Counted from the first letter of the stretch, positions 16,561-27,557 are shown. The stretch is 48,156 nt of DNA from Streptococcaceae bacterium (GCA_031285775.1 JAITVN010000082.1:1-48156); one strand, 5' to 3'. The notes: generated from the sequence alone by a model not told the origin. Numbers and translations are program-made.

Positions 16561-17520
16561 ATGAAGAAAATACTTGTTTTACACACTGGCGGAACCATTG
16601 CCATGTCAGAGGACAAATCTGGAAAAGTGGTACAAAATGTCAATAATCCACTGATGACAAACGAACCAGAAATGTCGGATGTTGAGCTGGTAACAGAGGA
16701 CATTTTTAACTTGCCCAGCCCGCATATTACACTGGAGCATATGCTCATCCTGAAAAATCGCATTCAGCAGGCTTTCGAGCAGCAGGATTTTCAAGGAATT
16801 GTCATCACTCACGGCACGGATACGCTTGAGGAAACCGCGTACTTTCTGGATTTAACCCGTCATTTTGACAAACCAGTCGTGATCACTGGGGCCATGCGCT
16901 CAAGCAATGAACCAGGTACGGATGGCTACTACAACTTTCTCTCTGCCATTCGAGTCGCCAGTGATGCAAATTCCAACAATCGTGGCGTGCTCGTCGTCAT
17001 GAATGCAGAAGTGCATGCGGCTCGTCTAGTTACAAAAACTCACACGACCAGCGTTTCAACTTTCCAAACCCCGACATACGGCCCAATCGGCATCATCACA
17101 CGCAACCAGGTGCTTTATCATCAGACTTTTGATAACCTCAATACACTTGACTGTCAAAAGGTTACTGGTCGCGTTCCAATCATAAAAGCTTATTCGGGCA
17201 TGACTGGCGAGCTGTTTGACCTCTTGAATCCTGACTTATTGGACGGTCTGGTGATAGAAGCGCTGGGTGCAGGAAATCTTCCGCCAGCTGCCTTTAACAG
17301 TGTCAAGCGACTTTTAAAAGCCGGCGTCCCAATTGTACTGACCTCGCGTTGCTTCAATGGACTTGCTGAACCCATCTATGCTTATCAGGGAGGTGGCGCT
17401 GAGCTTTATGCTGCTGGTATCATGTTTGCTCAAGAAATCAATTCTCAAAAGGCGCGCATTAAACTTATTGTCGGTCTAAATGCCGGAATTTCTAATCTCA
17501 GAGAGTTTATCGAAAACTAA
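16561..17520 (+). CDS. ansA: Type I (cytoplasmic) L-asparaginase
   Basis: Asparaginase hydrolyses asparagine to aspartate and ammonia. The 319-residue protein has both active-site signatures: LHTGGTIAMSEDKSG at the start, with the nucleophilic Thr, and ITHGTDTLEETAYFL near residue 80, with the Thr-Asp pair. No signal peptide is present, so it is the cytosolic type. The A of the ATG lies seven bases after a TATAAT (16549-16554) that is preceded by TGA, with no ribosome binding site, so a leaderless mRNA is predicted. It is divergent from the broken Cof/MazG gene. Confidence 0.95.
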   Translation: MKKILVLHTGGTIAMSEDKSGKVVQNVNNPLMTNEPEMSDVELVTEDIFNLPSPHITLEHMLILKNRIQQAFEQQDFQGIVITHGTDTLEETAYFLDLTRHFDKPVVITGAMRSSNEPGTDGYYNFLSAIRVASDANSNNRGVLVVMNAEVHAARLVTKTHTTSVSTFQTPTYGPIGIITRNQVLYHQTFDNLNTLDCQKVTGRVPIIKAYSGMTGELFDLLNPDLLDGLVIEALGAGNLPPAAFNSVKRLLKAGVPIVLTSRCFNGLAEPIYAYQGGGAELYAAGIMFAQEINSQKARIKLIVGLNAGISNLREFIEN

Positions 17521-17534
17521 AACATTGACGCAAT

Positions 17535-17570
17535 AAAAAAATGAATTGCTAAACAAGCCGTTCATTTTTT
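17535..17570. terminator. Bidirectional terminator between ansA and nrnA
   Basis: AAAAAATGAA at 17535-17544 and TTCATTTTTT at 17561-17570 form a 10-bp stem with A and T runs on both sides. It serves the two convergent genes. Confidence 0.8.
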
Positions 17571-17596
17571 AATACAATTTTTGAAGCATCAGGCGA

Positions 17597-18538
17597 TTAT
17601 TTTTTTGCACTTACTGCTTCTTCTAGCTCTTTCCAAATTTCCTCAAGTTCTTCATAGGAGTAAGCATTCGCCCCTGAAGCAAGCAAATGACCACCGCCAT
17701 CATGACGCTTGGCAATCCCATTAATTGGAATCGTTTTACTGCGCATCCTTACACGATAATGTCCGTCAGGCTGCTCAACAAATATTGCCCAAGCCTTTAC
17801 TTCTTGAATATTGCCTGGCGTTCCTACCGCCGATGAGGTTTCACTGTCCCGCAAATCCATTGATTTCAGCAGATCCTGAGTCAAGGTCACACAGGCTGCT
17901 CCATTTGCAGAAATCACCATGTTTTCATAAATATATGCCTGGAGCCGCGCTGTCTTCATGTCAAAAGAAGACATTTCACGCCCCAGAACTGCTCGATCGA
18001 AGTCAAATTTTGCTAATTCTGACGCAAAGTATAGGGTTTTCGCACTCGTGTTGGGATAAAGAAAACGTCCAGTATCACCGATAATCCCAGCATACAAAAG
18101 CCTAGCTCCGCTATCTGGTATGGTCAAATGGAGGGATAAAGCAAAGTCACAAATGATTTCGGACACAGAACTTGCAGAATCATCTACATAAATCAAGTCG
18201 CCATAATTATCATCGTTAGGATGATGATCAATTTTAATCAGACAATCCGCCTTCTGCCAAATTTTTCCATCTATACGCGGCCGATTTGCTGTGTCACACA
18301 CAATCACCAGACATTCACTTGCATCGCCTTCAAAGCGATCCATCGCAGTTAAATAGGCTAAAGTCGGCTCATCAAAACCCGTTGCATAGATTTTCTTCTC
18401 TGGAAAATTAGCCCATAAAATTTCACGCAAACCACACTGAGAGCCAAGCGCATCCGGATCTGGGCTTTGGTGACGCAAAATGATAATCTGATCATAGTCA
18501 CGAATTTTCTCTAGGATTTCTTCAAAAGTATTGTTCAT
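17597..18538 (-). CDS. nrnA: DHH phosphodiesterase of the NrnA/Pde2 type
   Basis: This stand-alone DHH/DHHA1 protein of 313 residues degrades short oligoribonucleotides and, in streptococci, converts pApA to AMP, the step after GdpP. Motifs are RHQSPDPDALGSQCG near residue 23, VCDTANRPR, IKIDHHPNDD near 105 and the DHHA1 loop HDGGGHLLASGA near 285. No membrane or PAS part is present, which separates it from GdpP. The start has GAGGAG upstream; a longer frame adds four residues from a non-ATG codon. Confidence 0.9.
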   Translation of the reverse strand: MNNTFEEILEKIRDYDQIIILRHQSPDPDALGSQCGLREILWANFPEKKIYATGFDEPTLAYLTAMDRFEGDASECLVIVCDTANRPRIDGKIWQKADCLIKIDHHPNDDNYGDLIYVDDSASSVSEIICDFALSLHLTIPDSGARLLYAGIIGDTGRFLYPNTSAKTLYFASELAKFDFDRAVLGREMSSFDMKTARLQAYIYENMVISANGAACVTLTQDLLKSMDLRDSETSSAVGTPGNIQEVKAWAIFVEQPDGHYRVRMRSKTIPINGIAKRHDGGGHLLASGANAYSYEELEEIWKELEEAVSAKK

Positions 18539-18751
18539 AAAACTCCTCAACTCTTATGCTAAAGTCGTATGTACAGAAAATTTTCAGGTAAATAAAACAT
18601 TAGCATCTGGTAAAAACTTTTCGCTCCATCATCCAAATCATTGGATGAGTGTCCCCAAGCTTCTAATGTATTATAGCAAATTTAAAGCATTTTTGGCTGA
18701 TTCGTGACACGAAGGGGATAAAGAATCTCAACTTTGATTCTTTTCTAGACA

Positions 18752-18783
18752 TGAGAAAAAAGACAGGTTTTCAAGCCTGTCTT
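18752..18783 (-). terminator. Terminator of pflB
   Basis: On the minus strand AAGACAGG...CCTGTCTT followed by TTTTTCTC, 18 bases after the pflB stop. Confidence 0.88.
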
Positions 18784-18800
18784 CAATTTAATAATTGTGA

Positions 18801-21164
18801 TTAGATGTTCGTCGTGTGCATGACTTCGCTGTCGTCTGTTGACAGTACTTCATGGAAGACACGCTCAGTCAATTCTTGTTTCTGCTCAGATGTCAGATAC
18901 TTGGTGTTGACGCAGTAGCCGGAGATACGTACAATAACATCTTCGCCGCGCATGATCTTGTCGTAAACATCTTTAAGATCCATGACATTCAAGTTGATGT
19001 GCTGACCCGCAAAGTCAGTTCCTGCAATGAGCGCACCTGGTGTGAAGTAGCCGTCTAGAATATTCACAAGGTTCTTGACCTGCTCATCTTCTGTCTTGCC
19101 AAGCGCACGAGGAGAAACCTGAGTGGTCAGAGAGATACCGTCATTTGCATCCTTGAATTCAAGTTTTGCCAATGAACGAAGGTTCTGCAGCCAGCCGCCT
19201 TTTGCCTTGTTTGAAGGATTTGCGCCTGGTGAGAAGTATTCAAGTTTGCTCTTGTTTACAGTGCCGTCTGGATTGAGATAAACACCTTTATGAACAGGAG
19301 AGTTACCAGTCTGCTTAGAGTATGCGACGTTTGATGTAATTGTAAGCAGTGAAACGGTTGCTTCCGCATTCTTGTAAAGTTTGTGTGAAGCCAATTTCTC
19401 GTGATACATCTTCATGACGAGCTTCGCAATGTCATCTGCACGGTCATCATCTTCGCCGTAACGTGGGAAGTCGCCTTCTACTTCGTAATCATAGATATAG
19501 CCGCTCTCGTCACGCAGTGTGTGAACTTTGGCATATTTGATGGCAGAAAGTGAATCAACTGTATTAGCAAAACCGCAGATACCAAAGCCCATGTTGGCGC
19601 GAACTTTAGTCGGCAGAAAGGCCATCTGTACAGCTTCGTAATTGTACTTGTCCGTCATGTAGTGGATGATGTTCATTGCATCAACATAAGTCGATGTCAG
19701 CCAATCCAGCGACTTGTCAAAGTTTTTCATAACAGTGTCATAGTCGAGAGTCTCATCACGGACTGGATCAATCTCAAAGACTTTGTAGTCTTTATGGACA
19801 TCATCATAACCACCGTTAAGCCCTGTCAGCATTGCTTTTAGAACATTGACACGCGCACCGAAGTATTGCAGGTTGTGACGTGCATCTTCATTTTCTGGAT
19901 CCAATGGAGAAACACAGCATGAGATACATGACATTTCGCCATAACCGTCTTTAGCCATTGTGTCCACACCTTCGTACTGAATGGAGCTGTGCTTGTGACT
20001 CATATGCATGCAGTAGTATTTAAAACTGTAAGGCAGCTTAGAAGACCAGAGAACAGTCAAGTTCGGTTCTGGCGCATTGCCGATGGTATCAAGAGTGTTG
20101 AGGAAACGATAATCCATCTTCGTCACACGATGACGGTTATCATTGCCCATACCAGCCAATGACGTGGTAATAAATGTCGGATCGCCTGAGTAAAGCTCAT
20201 CATAAGCAGCTGCACGTGCAAATTTCATGGTACGAAGTTTCAATACAAAATCATCAACGAATTCTTGGATTTCTGATTCGGTAAATGTTCCGCGCGCGAG
20301 GTCACGCTCAGCAAAGATATCAAGGACAATCGGCACACGACCAAGTGAAGTCGCTGCACCGTTAATCACACGACAAACAGCCATGTAAGCAATGTTAACC
20401 CATTGAATCGCTTCTTTCACGTTCATTGCAGGACGTGAAACATCAAGTCCGTATAGATTACCAAAGTTGATAACCTGCTGCAGTGCGTCATACTGCATGT
20501 TAATTTCTTCTTTAAGGCGAATGTTATCATCGTTGATTTCAGTAATGGCATCCCACTCGCGCGCTTTCTCTTTCATTAGGTAATCCGCACCATACAAAGC
20601 AAGACGGGCATAAACACCGATGATACGGCCGCGTGAATAGGCATCCGGCAAACCAGTAACTGTATGCGCGTGACGTGCTTTACGAATGTTTGATGTATAG
20701 GCACGGAAAATGCCATCATTGACAGAAGTCATAGAAGCGGTTAGAATTTCATGCAGACGAGGATCCACACTCAAACCATGCTCTGTCAAAACTTTTTCAG
20801 CAACACGTAAACCGCCTTTGGGCATGAAGTTCAGGCGGAAGAGTTCTTTATTCTGCATACCGTAGATAAGCTCTAGGTTCTTATCGTTCGGGTCTACATA
20901 TCCTGCAGGAATCTTGTCAATAGAGGTGACAACATCAGTGTCAAACGGAAAGCCAACCTCTTCATAATGAGATTTTGTATCCTCAATGATTTTCTTCACC
21001 TTAAGCGTACGATCCGTTACGCCCGCCAAAAAGCTTTCATCACCATCATAAGGTGTATAATTATCTTGGACGAATCGAGAAACACTGGCTTTGTCACGCC
21101 AGTCAGTACCCTTGAAGCCGTCCCAAGCTTGATCAAAAATGTCTTTAGTCACCTTGACTTTCAT
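18801..21164 (-). CDS. pflB: Formate C-acetyltransferase (pyruvate formate-lyase)
   Basis: PflB turns pyruvate and CoA into formate and acetyl-CoA under anaerobic conditions. The 787-residue protein has the catalytic Cys pair at residues 416-417 ([10 protein letters not shown]) and the glycyl-radical motif RISGYC with Gly about residue 749. It needs an activating SAM enzyme that is not in this window. A strong ribosome binding site (GGAGGAG) and the promoter at 21214-21242 precede it, and a terminator follows, so it is a single-gene unit. Rex, encoded at 33676, is a plausible regulator by family knowledge, but I found no full Rex palindrome at this promoter. Confidence 0.98.
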   Translation of the reverse strand: MKVKVTKDIFDQAWDGFKGTDWRDKASVSRFVQDNYTPYDGDESFLAGVTDRTLKVKKIIEDTKSHYEEVGFPFDTDVVTSIDKIPAGYVDPNDKNLELIYGMQNKELFRLNFMPKGGLRVAEKVLTEHGLSVDPRLHEILTASMTSVNDGIFRAYTSNIRKARHAHTVTGLPDAYSRGRIIGVYARLALYGADYLMKEKAREWDAITEINDDNIRLKEEINMQYDALQQVINFGNLYGLDVSRPAMNVKEAIQWVNIAYMAVCRVINGAATSLGRVPIVLDIFAERDLARGTFTESEIQEFVDDFVLKLRTMKFARAAAYDELYSGDPTFITTSLAGMGNDNRHRVTKMDYRFLNTLDTIGNAPEPNLTVLWSSKLPYSFKYYCMHMSHKHSSIQYEGVDTMAKDGYGEMSCISCCVSPLDPENEDARHNLQYFGARVNVLKAMLTGLNGGYDDVHKDYKVFEIDPVRDETLDYDTVMKNFDKSLDWLTSTYVDAMNIIHYMTDKYNYEAVQMAFLPTKVRANMGFGICGFANTVDSLSAIKYAKVHTLRDESGYIYDYEVEGDFPRYGEDDDRADDIAKLVMKMYHEKLASHKLYKNAEATVSLLTITSNVAYSKQTGNSPVHKGVYLNPDGTVNKSKLEYFSPGANPSNKAKGGWLQNLRSLAKLEFKDANDGISLTTQVSPRALGKTEDEQVKNLVNILDGYFTPGALIAGTDFAGQHINLNVMDLKDVYDKIMRGEDVIVRISGYCVNTKYLTSEQKQELTERVFHEVLSTDDSEVMHTTNI

Positions 21165-21213
21165 CTGTTTTTCTCCTCCGAGCCTATTTTTAGCTCAATT
21201 AATTTACACTATT

Positions 21214-21242
21214 ATTTTAACATTTAGCTTCTCGCTTGTAAA
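21214..21242 (-). promoter_or_regulatory. Promoter of pflB
   Basis: TTTACA (21242-21237), 17 bases, TAAAAT (21219-21214) on the minus strand, about 50 bases before the start codon. Confidence 0.75.
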
Positions 21243-21379
21243 GGGCAATTACTTAAAGGCAGGCTTGTTTTTTTCTGTTTTACACACTCTTTTGTGACAT
21301 GCGCTGGAAAGGAAAAGCTAATAAAGAGTTCATCTTTCGCTCTTGATTTGAAAATAATCATAAAAACTGAAAAATCTTT

Positions 21380-22087
21380 TTATTCACTCACATCAATAAT
21401 TCCAAAAACTTTCTGCTTATCGATTTCATTTTGTAAAAAGCTTTGATCATGAATGGGGAATTTTTGCTCGATTTTATCAATTTGTCCTAATTCAACACTG
21501 GCTTCTTCCAGACTGAAATCATAGACATGTCCGCCGATCGTCTTATCATCAGAAATAAAATGAAGGTGAAAACCTCCTAGAGAGACGCCGTGAAACAATG
21601 ATGGTGTCCAAAAACCGACGATCGTTCCTGCTAGATTCGTTAACTCGTATTCTGCTTGGTGAGCAGAGACAACATCAAAGCCGATGCCAGACGGTGTTTT
21701 CGTGGCCATTCTGATTTTTAATCTGGAAAAGTTGCCATGAATCTTGACGGAATGAAAGAGATTTCTGCTGGTAAGATGCGCCTCGATCATCTGTTCGACT
21801 TCGTCGGACTCATGACTTTCGATAATCTCAAATTGGACATCTGTCTGCTGTTTATTTACAGCAACATAGGGTGCAGTTTGATTCGGTTCTGCCACTGTGA
21901 CTTGAATGCCGCCTTCGCCTTTTGCTTGATAAACGACTCCGTCAAGCACAATCATCTCGCCATTGACTTGATCAAAGCTGCCAATGCCGAAATCCCCACG
22001 CTTTTTTATGTCTGCAACGGTTATTTGCCCATCGTAAAAGCCAGACATAAGTGAGGCAAGTGTGTTAAATTGAAATAAAGCTGTCAT
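21380..22087 (-). CDS. aldB: Alpha-acetolactate decarboxylase
   Basis: It converts alpha-acetolactate to acetoin. The 235-residue protein shows the family core FWTPSLFHGVSLGGFHLHFISDDKTIGGHVYDF, whose histidines bind the catalytic zinc, and an N-terminal FNTLASLMSGFYDG segment. It lies 20 bases downstream of the acetolactate synthase gene, so the two-step route from pyruvate to acetoin is one operon. Length is normal. Confidence 0.95.
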   Translation of the reverse strand: MTALFQFNTLASLMSGFYDGQITVADIKKRGDFGIGSFDQVNGEMIVLDGVVYQAKGEGGIQVTVAEPNQTAPYVAVNKQQTDVQFEIIESHESDEVEQMIEAHLTSRNLFHSVKIHGNFSRLKIRMATKTPSGIGFDVVSAHQAEYELTNLAGTIVGFWTPSLFHGVSLGGFHLHFISDDKTIGGHVYDFSLEEASVELGQIDKIEQKFPIHDQSFLQNEIDKQKVFGIIDVSE

Positions 22088-22107
22088 TTTTTTCCCTCCC
22101 CTTTTGA

Positions 22108-23769
22108 TCAGTAAAATTCATCTGGCAAAAGTGTTTCGCCGAGTTTGATGTTGTCCTTGTAATCAACTGGGATGTCGATTAAAACTGGGCCAGTTGTGTC
22201 TGGAATTTCTGATAAAATCTGTTTGAGCTCATTCTGACTGTGCACGCGATAACCTTTTGCACCCATTGACTCTGCATATTTGACATAGTCTACCTTACCG
22301 AAGTCAACGCCTGCACTGCGGCCATATTTCATCTCCTCTTGGAATTTTACCATGTCGTAATGCCCATCGTTCCAGATGAGTTGAATAATCGGCAGTTTTA
22401 ACCGCACTGCAGTTTCTAATTCTTGTCCAGTAAATAAGAAACCGCCGTCTCCTGAATTGGAATAGACTTTCTTTCCTTGACGTACAAGTCCTGCCGAAAT
22501 TGCCCAGGGCAAGGCCACGCCTAAGGTCTGCATTCCGTTTGAAAAAAGAAGGTGACGTGGTTCATAGCTCTTGAAATAACGCGCCATCCAGATATAAAGT
22601 GACCCTACATCTACTACGACAGTTTCATCATCCTTGACAATTTCTTGAAGTGTCTGGACGATTTCCAAAGGATGAACACGATCTTTAACCGACTTTATTT
22701 CTTGACTTTCGACGATAGAGATCTCATGTAAGCCGTTCAAGTATTCATTTGAACCTTCTGGCAGCTGATAGCCGCGAACCGCTGGAAGGAGATTCTCTAG
22801 AGTTGCTGTGATATCTCCGATCAGCTCACGCTCTGGCTGAAAATAGGTATCTATTTCTGCTTGCGCATCATCAATGACAATGATTCGGCTGTTAATTTCT
22901 GCATTCCAGTTTCTGGCTTCATATTCGATGGGATCATATCCTATGGTAATAACCAGGTCGGCACGCTTAAGCAGCATGTCTCCAGGCTGATTGCGAAAGA
23001 GACCGACACGACCGAAGAAAGTGTGCTCCAATTCGCGAGAAATGACGCCAGCGCCCTGAAAGGTCTCTAGCACTGGAATTTGAACCGCCGCGAGCAGCTC
23101 ACGCAAGGCCTTTGCGACTTTAGCATCTGATCCGCCAGCGCCGACTAGTATCACAGGCAGCACACTGCTGCGGATTGCTTGAGCCAGATATGTAATGTCA
23201 TCAATGGAGGCATCGCCGAATTTAGGTGCCGACAAGGGTTTTATGGCTTTGACATTGTTTGAGACTTCGGCATCTGTCACATCTTGAGGTACAGAGATAA
23301 AGCTGGCGCCGCCTTTCCCAGCTTTTGCAATCCGATAAGCGTTGGCAATCGTCTCAGAAAGAACGCTGGCATCTTGAACTTCGGCAGAATACTTTGTAAC
23401 TGCTTTCATCAAGCCGACATTATCCATGGATTGGTGCGCACGCTTCAGCTGATCAGAACGTTTGACTTGACCACCAATCGCAAGAATAGGGTCACCTTCT
23501 GCTGTGGCAGTCAGTAATCCTGTGGCCAGATTTGATACGCCGGGACCAGAAGTTGCGATGACGACACCTGGTTTGCCTGTGATGCGTCCAATGCCTTGTG
23601 CCATAAAACTTGCGCCTTGTTCATGCCGAGTCACAATTAGTCTCGGACCGCGATCATTGAGTACCTCAAAAACCCGGTCGATTTTTGCGCCAGGTATTCC
23701 GAAAATGTAATCCACTTTATGGTTGATCAAACTGTCAACAATAAGGTCTGCACCATATTTTTCCGTCAT
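22108..23769 (-). CDS. als: Catabolic acetolactate synthase
   Basis: It condenses two pyruvates to acetolactate with thiamine diphosphate. The roughly 553-residue protein has the three TPP-enzyme domains: N-terminal [12 protein letters not shown] and [13 protein letters not shown] with the catalytic Glu, a central FAD-fold-like domain, and the C-terminal TPP motif [20 protein letters not shown]...WNDG. The single-gene form without a small subunit and the adjacent aldB mark it as the catabolic AlsS type rather than the IlvBN type. The ATG chosen (MTEKYG) has AAAGGAG eleven bases upstream; one three codons earlier is too close to that site. Confidence 0.94.
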   Translation of the reverse strand: MTEKYGADLIVDSLINHKVDYIFGIPGAKIDRVFEVLNDRGPRLIVTRHEQGASFMAQGIGRITGKPGVVIATSGPGVSNLATGLLTATAEGDPILAIGGQVKRSDQLKRAHQSMDNVGLMKAVTKYSAEVQDASVLSETIANAYRIAKAGKGGASFISVPQDVTDAEVSNNVKAIKPLSAPKFGDASIDDITYLAQAIRSSVLPVILVGAGGSDAKVAKALRELLAAVQIPVLETFQGAGVISRELEHTFFGRVGLFRNQPGDMLLKRADLVITIGYDPIEYEARNWNAEINSRIIVIDDAQAEIDTYFQPERELIGDITATLENLLPAVRGYQLPEGSNEYLNGLHEISIVESQEIKSVKDRVHPLEIVQTLQEIVKDDETVVVDVGSLYIWMARYFKSYEPRHLLFSNGMQTLGVALPWAISAGLVRQGKKVYSNSGDGGFLFTGQELETAVRLKLPIIQLIWNDGHYDMVKFQEEMKYGRSAGVDFGKVDYVKYAESMGAKGYRVHSQNELKQILSEIPDTTGPVLIDIPVDYKDNIKLGETLLPDEFY

Positions 23770-23919
23770 CGTTATCATTTCTCCTTTGTAAGTCGTCGAA
23801 TTGCTGTGTTACTATACAATTGCGCCATCTATGAGCTTAAGCAGCTGCTCAATTCATTTTCTACTCTTTCAAATTTTAGCAGATTCTGCCCCATATTCAT
23901 AAAAAATATACTTGTGAAA

Positions 23920-23945
23920 TAAAAAGCAAGCTCAAATCCGCTTGC
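23920..23945 (-). terminator. Terminator of mutM
   Basis: GCAAGC, eight-base loop, GCTTGC, then TTTTTATTT on the minus strand, about 20 bases after the mutM stop. Confidence 0.85.
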
Positions 23946-23966
23946 AAATTCACTCATTCTGTTTTA

Positions 23967-24890
23967 TTATTCTTCAATTTTCTGACATTTTGGACAGATA
24001 TGTGTCCCACGTCCAGCGACTTTAGTTTTGATGATTTCCGTGCCGCAACGCGGACAAGCTTGACCTTCACGGCGGAATACATTGGCGAAGCGTTCTAGAT
24101 AATTGCCTCTGCTGCCGTCTGATTTCACATAGTTTTTCATGGTTGAGCCACCGCTTTCAATGGATCTGGTCATGGAATTTTTGACAGCTCGTAAAAGTCT
24201 TCGCAAGTCTTTATCGCTCAGTTTCTGTGCGGGTGTTGCCGGATGAATTTTTGCTTCCCAGAGTCCTTCATCAGCATAGATGTTACCAATGCCTGCAATT
24301 ACCTTTTGGTCTAGGATGACGCCTTTGATAGGCGCTTTAGTATGTTTGCGGACGCGCTGTATAAATTCCTTGTAGGTTTTTTCTGATATCTTTGCTGGAA
24401 TCTTCTCCTTTGTGAAATCAACGATTTCAGGCCCTAATTCTGCCATAAACTTCTGCTTCACGACTTCACTTGTCGGCAATAATTTTATCCAGCCGAATTT
24501 TCTTTGGTCATTGAAGAACAAACGAGCGCCATTGTCAAAGTCGAAAATGACACGCGTTGATCGGTCTGGTAAATCAACCAGCCATGAGCCAGTCGGATGT
24601 CCCGCGGCGAAGTTTCTTTTATCATCCAGCTCAGAATCTGCTTCACGAAAAATAAGCTGCCCCGTCATTTTCAGATGAAAAAGCAAGGTATACATCGTGT
24701 CCAAATCAATCATCAGAACTTTGGCACGACGCCGAACACCAATTATTGACGCTTCTTTCAGGAAAACTTTGTCCTCGTCCTCGACCTGAAAACTTTTATT
24801 CTCTAAAACTGTCACATGATGAAGCTTTTGTCCGATGAGACGTTTGGTTAAACCTCGACGAATTGTTTCCACTTCTGGTAATTCCGGCAA
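23967..24890 (-). CDS. mutM: Formamidopyrimidine-DNA glycosylase
   Basis: MutM (Fpg) removes oxidised guanine and formamidopyrimidines. The 307-residue product begins MPELPEVETIRR; after removal of Met, Pro is the catalytic amine and Glu the general acid. A helix-two-turn-helix (IKGVILDQKVIAGIGNIYADE) and the C-terminal zinc finger CPRCG...HICPKCQ complete the family. It lies downstream of leuS. Slightly longer than the common 270-275 residues, owing to small insertions near residue 90. Confidence 0.97.
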   Translation of the reverse strand: MPELPEVETIRRGLTKRLIGQKLHHVTVLENKSFQVEDEDKVFLKEASIIGVRRRAKVLMIDLDTMYTLLFHLKMTGQLIFREADSELDDKRNFAAGHPTGSWLVDLPDRSTRVIFDFDNGARLFFNDQRKFGWIKLLPTSEVVKQKFMAELGPEIVDFTKEKIPAKISEKTYKEFIQRVRKHTKAPIKGVILDQKVIAGIGNIYADEGLWEAKIHPATPAQKLSDKDLRRLLRAVKNSMTRSIESGGSTMKNYVKSDGSRGNYLERFANVFRREGQACPRCGTEIIKTKVAGRGTHICPKCQKIEE

Positions 24891-24943
24891 TTTGACAGAC
24901 CTCTCTTTTATTGAACTTCGATTAAAAAATGCACTTTATGACG

Positions 24944-24966
24944 AAAAAATCTGACAAAATCAGATT
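24944..24966 (-). terminator. Terminator of leuS
   Basis: AATCTGA, five-base loop, TCAGATT, then TTTTTTCG on the minus strand directly past the leuS stop; its stem begins eight bases after the stop codon. Confidence 0.75.
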
Positions 24967-24974
24967 GGTCAGAT

Positions 24975-27455
24975 TTATTTCACTACAAAATTCACGAGTT
25001 TGTTCGCTACTGCAATTGTTTTCTGGATTTCTCCGTCAAGTTTCACGGCTTTTGCTGCTGCTGCTGAAAGTTCATCTTTTGATAAGTCTTTTGCAACCAT
25101 TAATCGCTTCTTTAATTTACCGTTTACTTGGACAACGATTTCGATTTCGTCCTCAATCAGTTTTGAGGCATCGAATTCTGGCCAAGGAACATATGAGATT
25201 CCACCGCTTTCACCGAGGAAGTCCCAGAGCTCTTCAGCTAAATGCGGTGCAAATGGTGCCAGCAGCTGGACAAATCCTTTAGCATAGACTTTCGGCAGTT
25301 TTCCTGCTTTGTTGGCCGCATTTACAAAAATCATTAGCTGAGAAATGGCTGTATTGAATAGCATCCCGTCCAAGCGTTCTGTCACGTTTTTAACCGTTTC
25401 ATTGTAGACTTTATCCAGCTCAGGAAGAGCTTCATCCGTCAGTTTGGACATGGCAATCAAACGATACACTCTGTCCAAAAACTTTCTGGCTCCTTCTAGG
25501 CCTTCCTCAGACCATGGAATACTCGCATCTAATGGACCCATAAACATTTCATAGACACGAAGTGTATCCGCGCCGTAACGTTCTACAACATCGTCAGGAT
25601 TGACAACGTTTTTCAAAGATTTAGACATTTTGGCAGGTGCTTGTTCAAGAACTTCTCCTGTTTCAATGTTATAGAAAGCGCCGTCCCGCTTTTCAACTTT
25701 ATCCGTGGCGACAAGCGCACCGCGTGCATCACGGTAACTTGTTCCTAAGATCATGCCTTGGTTAAAAAGCTTCTGAAAGGGCTCTTTTGTTGGCACAACG
25801 CCAAGATCATAGAGGAACTTATGCCAGAAACGAACGTACAGCAAATGAAGCACAGCATGCTCAGCACCGCCGACGTAGATGTCCACTGGCAGCCAAGCTT
25901 TCAGCAGCTCTGGATCTGCAATCATCTTTTCATTGTGAGGGTCAATGTAACGCAGATAATACCAACTGGACCCTGCCCATTGCGGCATGGTGTTGGTTTC
26001 TCTGCGGCCTTTGACACCATCAGCTCTTGTCACTGTCAGCCAGTCTGTTAGATTGGCCAGTGGTGATTCACCCGTGCCTGAGGGTTTGATATCGTCCATT
26101 TCTGGCAATAATAGCGGTAATTCAGATTCTGGAAGGGCTGTTGTCGTCCCATCTTCCCAATGGATGATAGGAATGGGCTCTCCCCAATAGCGCTGACGAC
26201 TGAAGAGCCAATCACGCAATTTGTATGTTGTTTTCTTTTGTCCGACTTTCTTTTCTTCCAGCCAGGACAGAACATTCTCAATCGCCTCTGCTTTGTTCAG
26301 GCCGTTCAAAAAGTCTGAGTTAATATGAACGCCATCGCCTGTGTAGGCTTCTTTTGTGACATCGCCTCCTTCAAGCACTGGAATGATGTCAATGCCGAAT
26401 TTCTGCGCGAATTCCCAGTCACGCGTGTCGTGCGCCGGTACAGCCATGATGGCGCCGTGTCCGTAACTGGCAAGGACGTAATCCGCAATCCAGATGGGAA
26501 CTTCTTCTCCGTTGACGGGATTGATCGCATATGCGCCTGTCCAGACACCTGTCTTGTCTTTGGCAAGATCCGTACGAGCGAGGTCTGATTTCAATGAGGC
26601 TGTGTGTTTGTATTCGGCCACTGCCTTCGCTTGTTCTTGGCTGGTAATGGCGTCAACCAGAGGGTGCTCAGGTGCAAGAACGCAATAAGTAGCACCAAAT
26701 AGGGTATCTGGACGGGTTGTAAAGACAGTGATTTTTTTGTCAGAACCCGCAACTTTGAAATCTACATCTGCACCGACGGATCTGCCGATCCAGTTGCGCT
26801 GCTGCTCTTTGATAGATTCTGGCCAGTCTAGGTCATCCAAGTCGTCCAAGAGACGGTCTGCATAGGCGGTAATTTTCAGAATCCACTGGCGCATGGGCTT
26901 GCGAACAACAGGAAAGCCGCCTCGCTCTGACGTTCCGTCTGGGAGAACTTCTTCATTGGAAATAGTGGTACCTAGCTCTTCGACCCAGTTGACAGGAACT
27001 TCAGATTCGTAGGCTAGGCCTTTTTCATAAAGCTTGGTAAATATCCATTGTGTCCATTTGTAGAACTCTGGATCGGTCGTATTGATTTCGCGATCCCAAT
27101 CGTAACTGAAGCCGAGCGAATTAATCTGACGTTTGAAATTGGCGATGTTTTCTCCCGTAAAATCGGCCGGTTTGTGTCCCGTGCTCATGGCATACTGCTC
27201 GGCTGGGAGGCCAAAAGCATCCCAGCCCATCGGGTGAAGCACATTGTAACCTTTTGCTCGTTTGTAGCGGCTTAAGATGTCTGTGGCAGTGTAGCCCTCT
27301 GGATGTCCAACATGCAGGCCAGCACCAGAGGGATAAGGAAACATGTCCAGAGCATAGTAATGCGGTTTATCAGGATCATTGCTTGTTCGGAAAGTCTGAT
27401 GATCCGCCCAATATTTCTGCCATTTTTTTTCGATTTGATTGTGATTAAATTCCAT
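24975..27455 (-). CDS. leuS: Leucyl-tRNA synthetase
   Basis: Charges tRNA-Leu with leucine. The 826-residue product has the HIGH-type motif [15 protein letters not shown] near residue 40, the CP1 editing domain with [12 protein letters not shown] near 250, the leucine-specific region, the KMSKS motif AKMSKSLKN near 640 and the anticodon-binding C-terminus. The reading frame is complete. It is preceded by two back-to-back stable hairpins, the second a strong terminator only 34 bases before the start, which suggests attenuation. Confidence 0.98.
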   Translation of the reverse strand: MEFNHNQIEKKWQKYWADHQTFRTSNDPDKPHYYALDMFPYPSGAGLHVGHPEGYTATDILSRYKRAKGYNVLHPMGWDAFGLPAEQYAMSTGHKPADFTGENIANFKRQINSLGFSYDWDREINTTDPEFYKWTQWIFTKLYEKGLAYESEVPVNWVEELGTTISNEEVLPDGTSERGGFPVVRKPMRQWILKITAYADRLLDDLDDLDWPESIKEQQRNWIGRSVGADVDFKVAGSDKKITVFTTRPDTLFGATYCVLAPEHPLVDAITSQEQAKAVAEYKHTASLKSDLARTDLAKDKTGVWTGAYAINPVNGEEVPIWIADYVLASYGHGAIMAVPAHDTRDWEFAQKFGIDIIPVLEGGDVTKEAYTGDGVHINSDFLNGLNKAEAIENVLSWLEEKKVGQKKTTYKLRDWLFSRQRYWGEPIPIIHWEDGTTTALPESELPLLLPEMDDIKPSGTGESPLANLTDWLTVTRADGVKGRRETNTMPQWAGSSWYYLRYIDPHNEKMIADPELLKAWLPVDIYVGGAEHAVLHLLYVRFWHKFLYDLGVVPTKEPFQKLFNQGMILGTSYRDARGALVATDKVEKRDGAFYNIETGEVLEQAPAKMSKSLKNVVNPDDVVERYGADTLRVYEMFMGPLDASIPWSEEGLEGARKFLDRVYRLIAMSKLTDEALPELDKVYNETVKNVTERLDGMLFNTAISQLMIFVNAANKAGKLPKVYAKGFVQLLAPFAPHLAEELWDFLGESGGISYVPWPEFDASKLIEDEIEIVVQVNGKLKKRLMVAKDLSKDELSAAAAKAVKLDGEIQKTIAVANKLVNFVVK

Positions 27456-27486
27456 TAATTTTCCTTAAAATTCTTGTAATACTTGT

Positions 27487-27557
27487 AAAAAAACGACAAA
27501 TGTCGTTTTTAGACTCGCTGAACAAAATATGAGAGAATAAATTTGTTCAGCAAGTCT
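27487..27557 (-). promoter_or_regulatory. Tandem hairpins, second a terminator, in the leuS leader
   Basis: In transcription order: a 16-bp stem pairing 27557-27542 with 27526-27511, then with no gap a 10-bp stem (27510-27501 with 27498-27489) followed by a run of seven T. The leuS ATG is at 27455. It could end the prs transcript, but no clear promoter fits between the T run and the ATG. No T-box sequence (GGTGG and antiterminator bulge) was found. An attenuator of unknown type is the alternative. Confidence 0.6.

Noticed and set aside
21280-21310. Rex-type palindrome upstream of pflB
   Set aside because: Only one good half-site (TGTCACAAAA on the minus strand) is present; the other half has too many mismatches.
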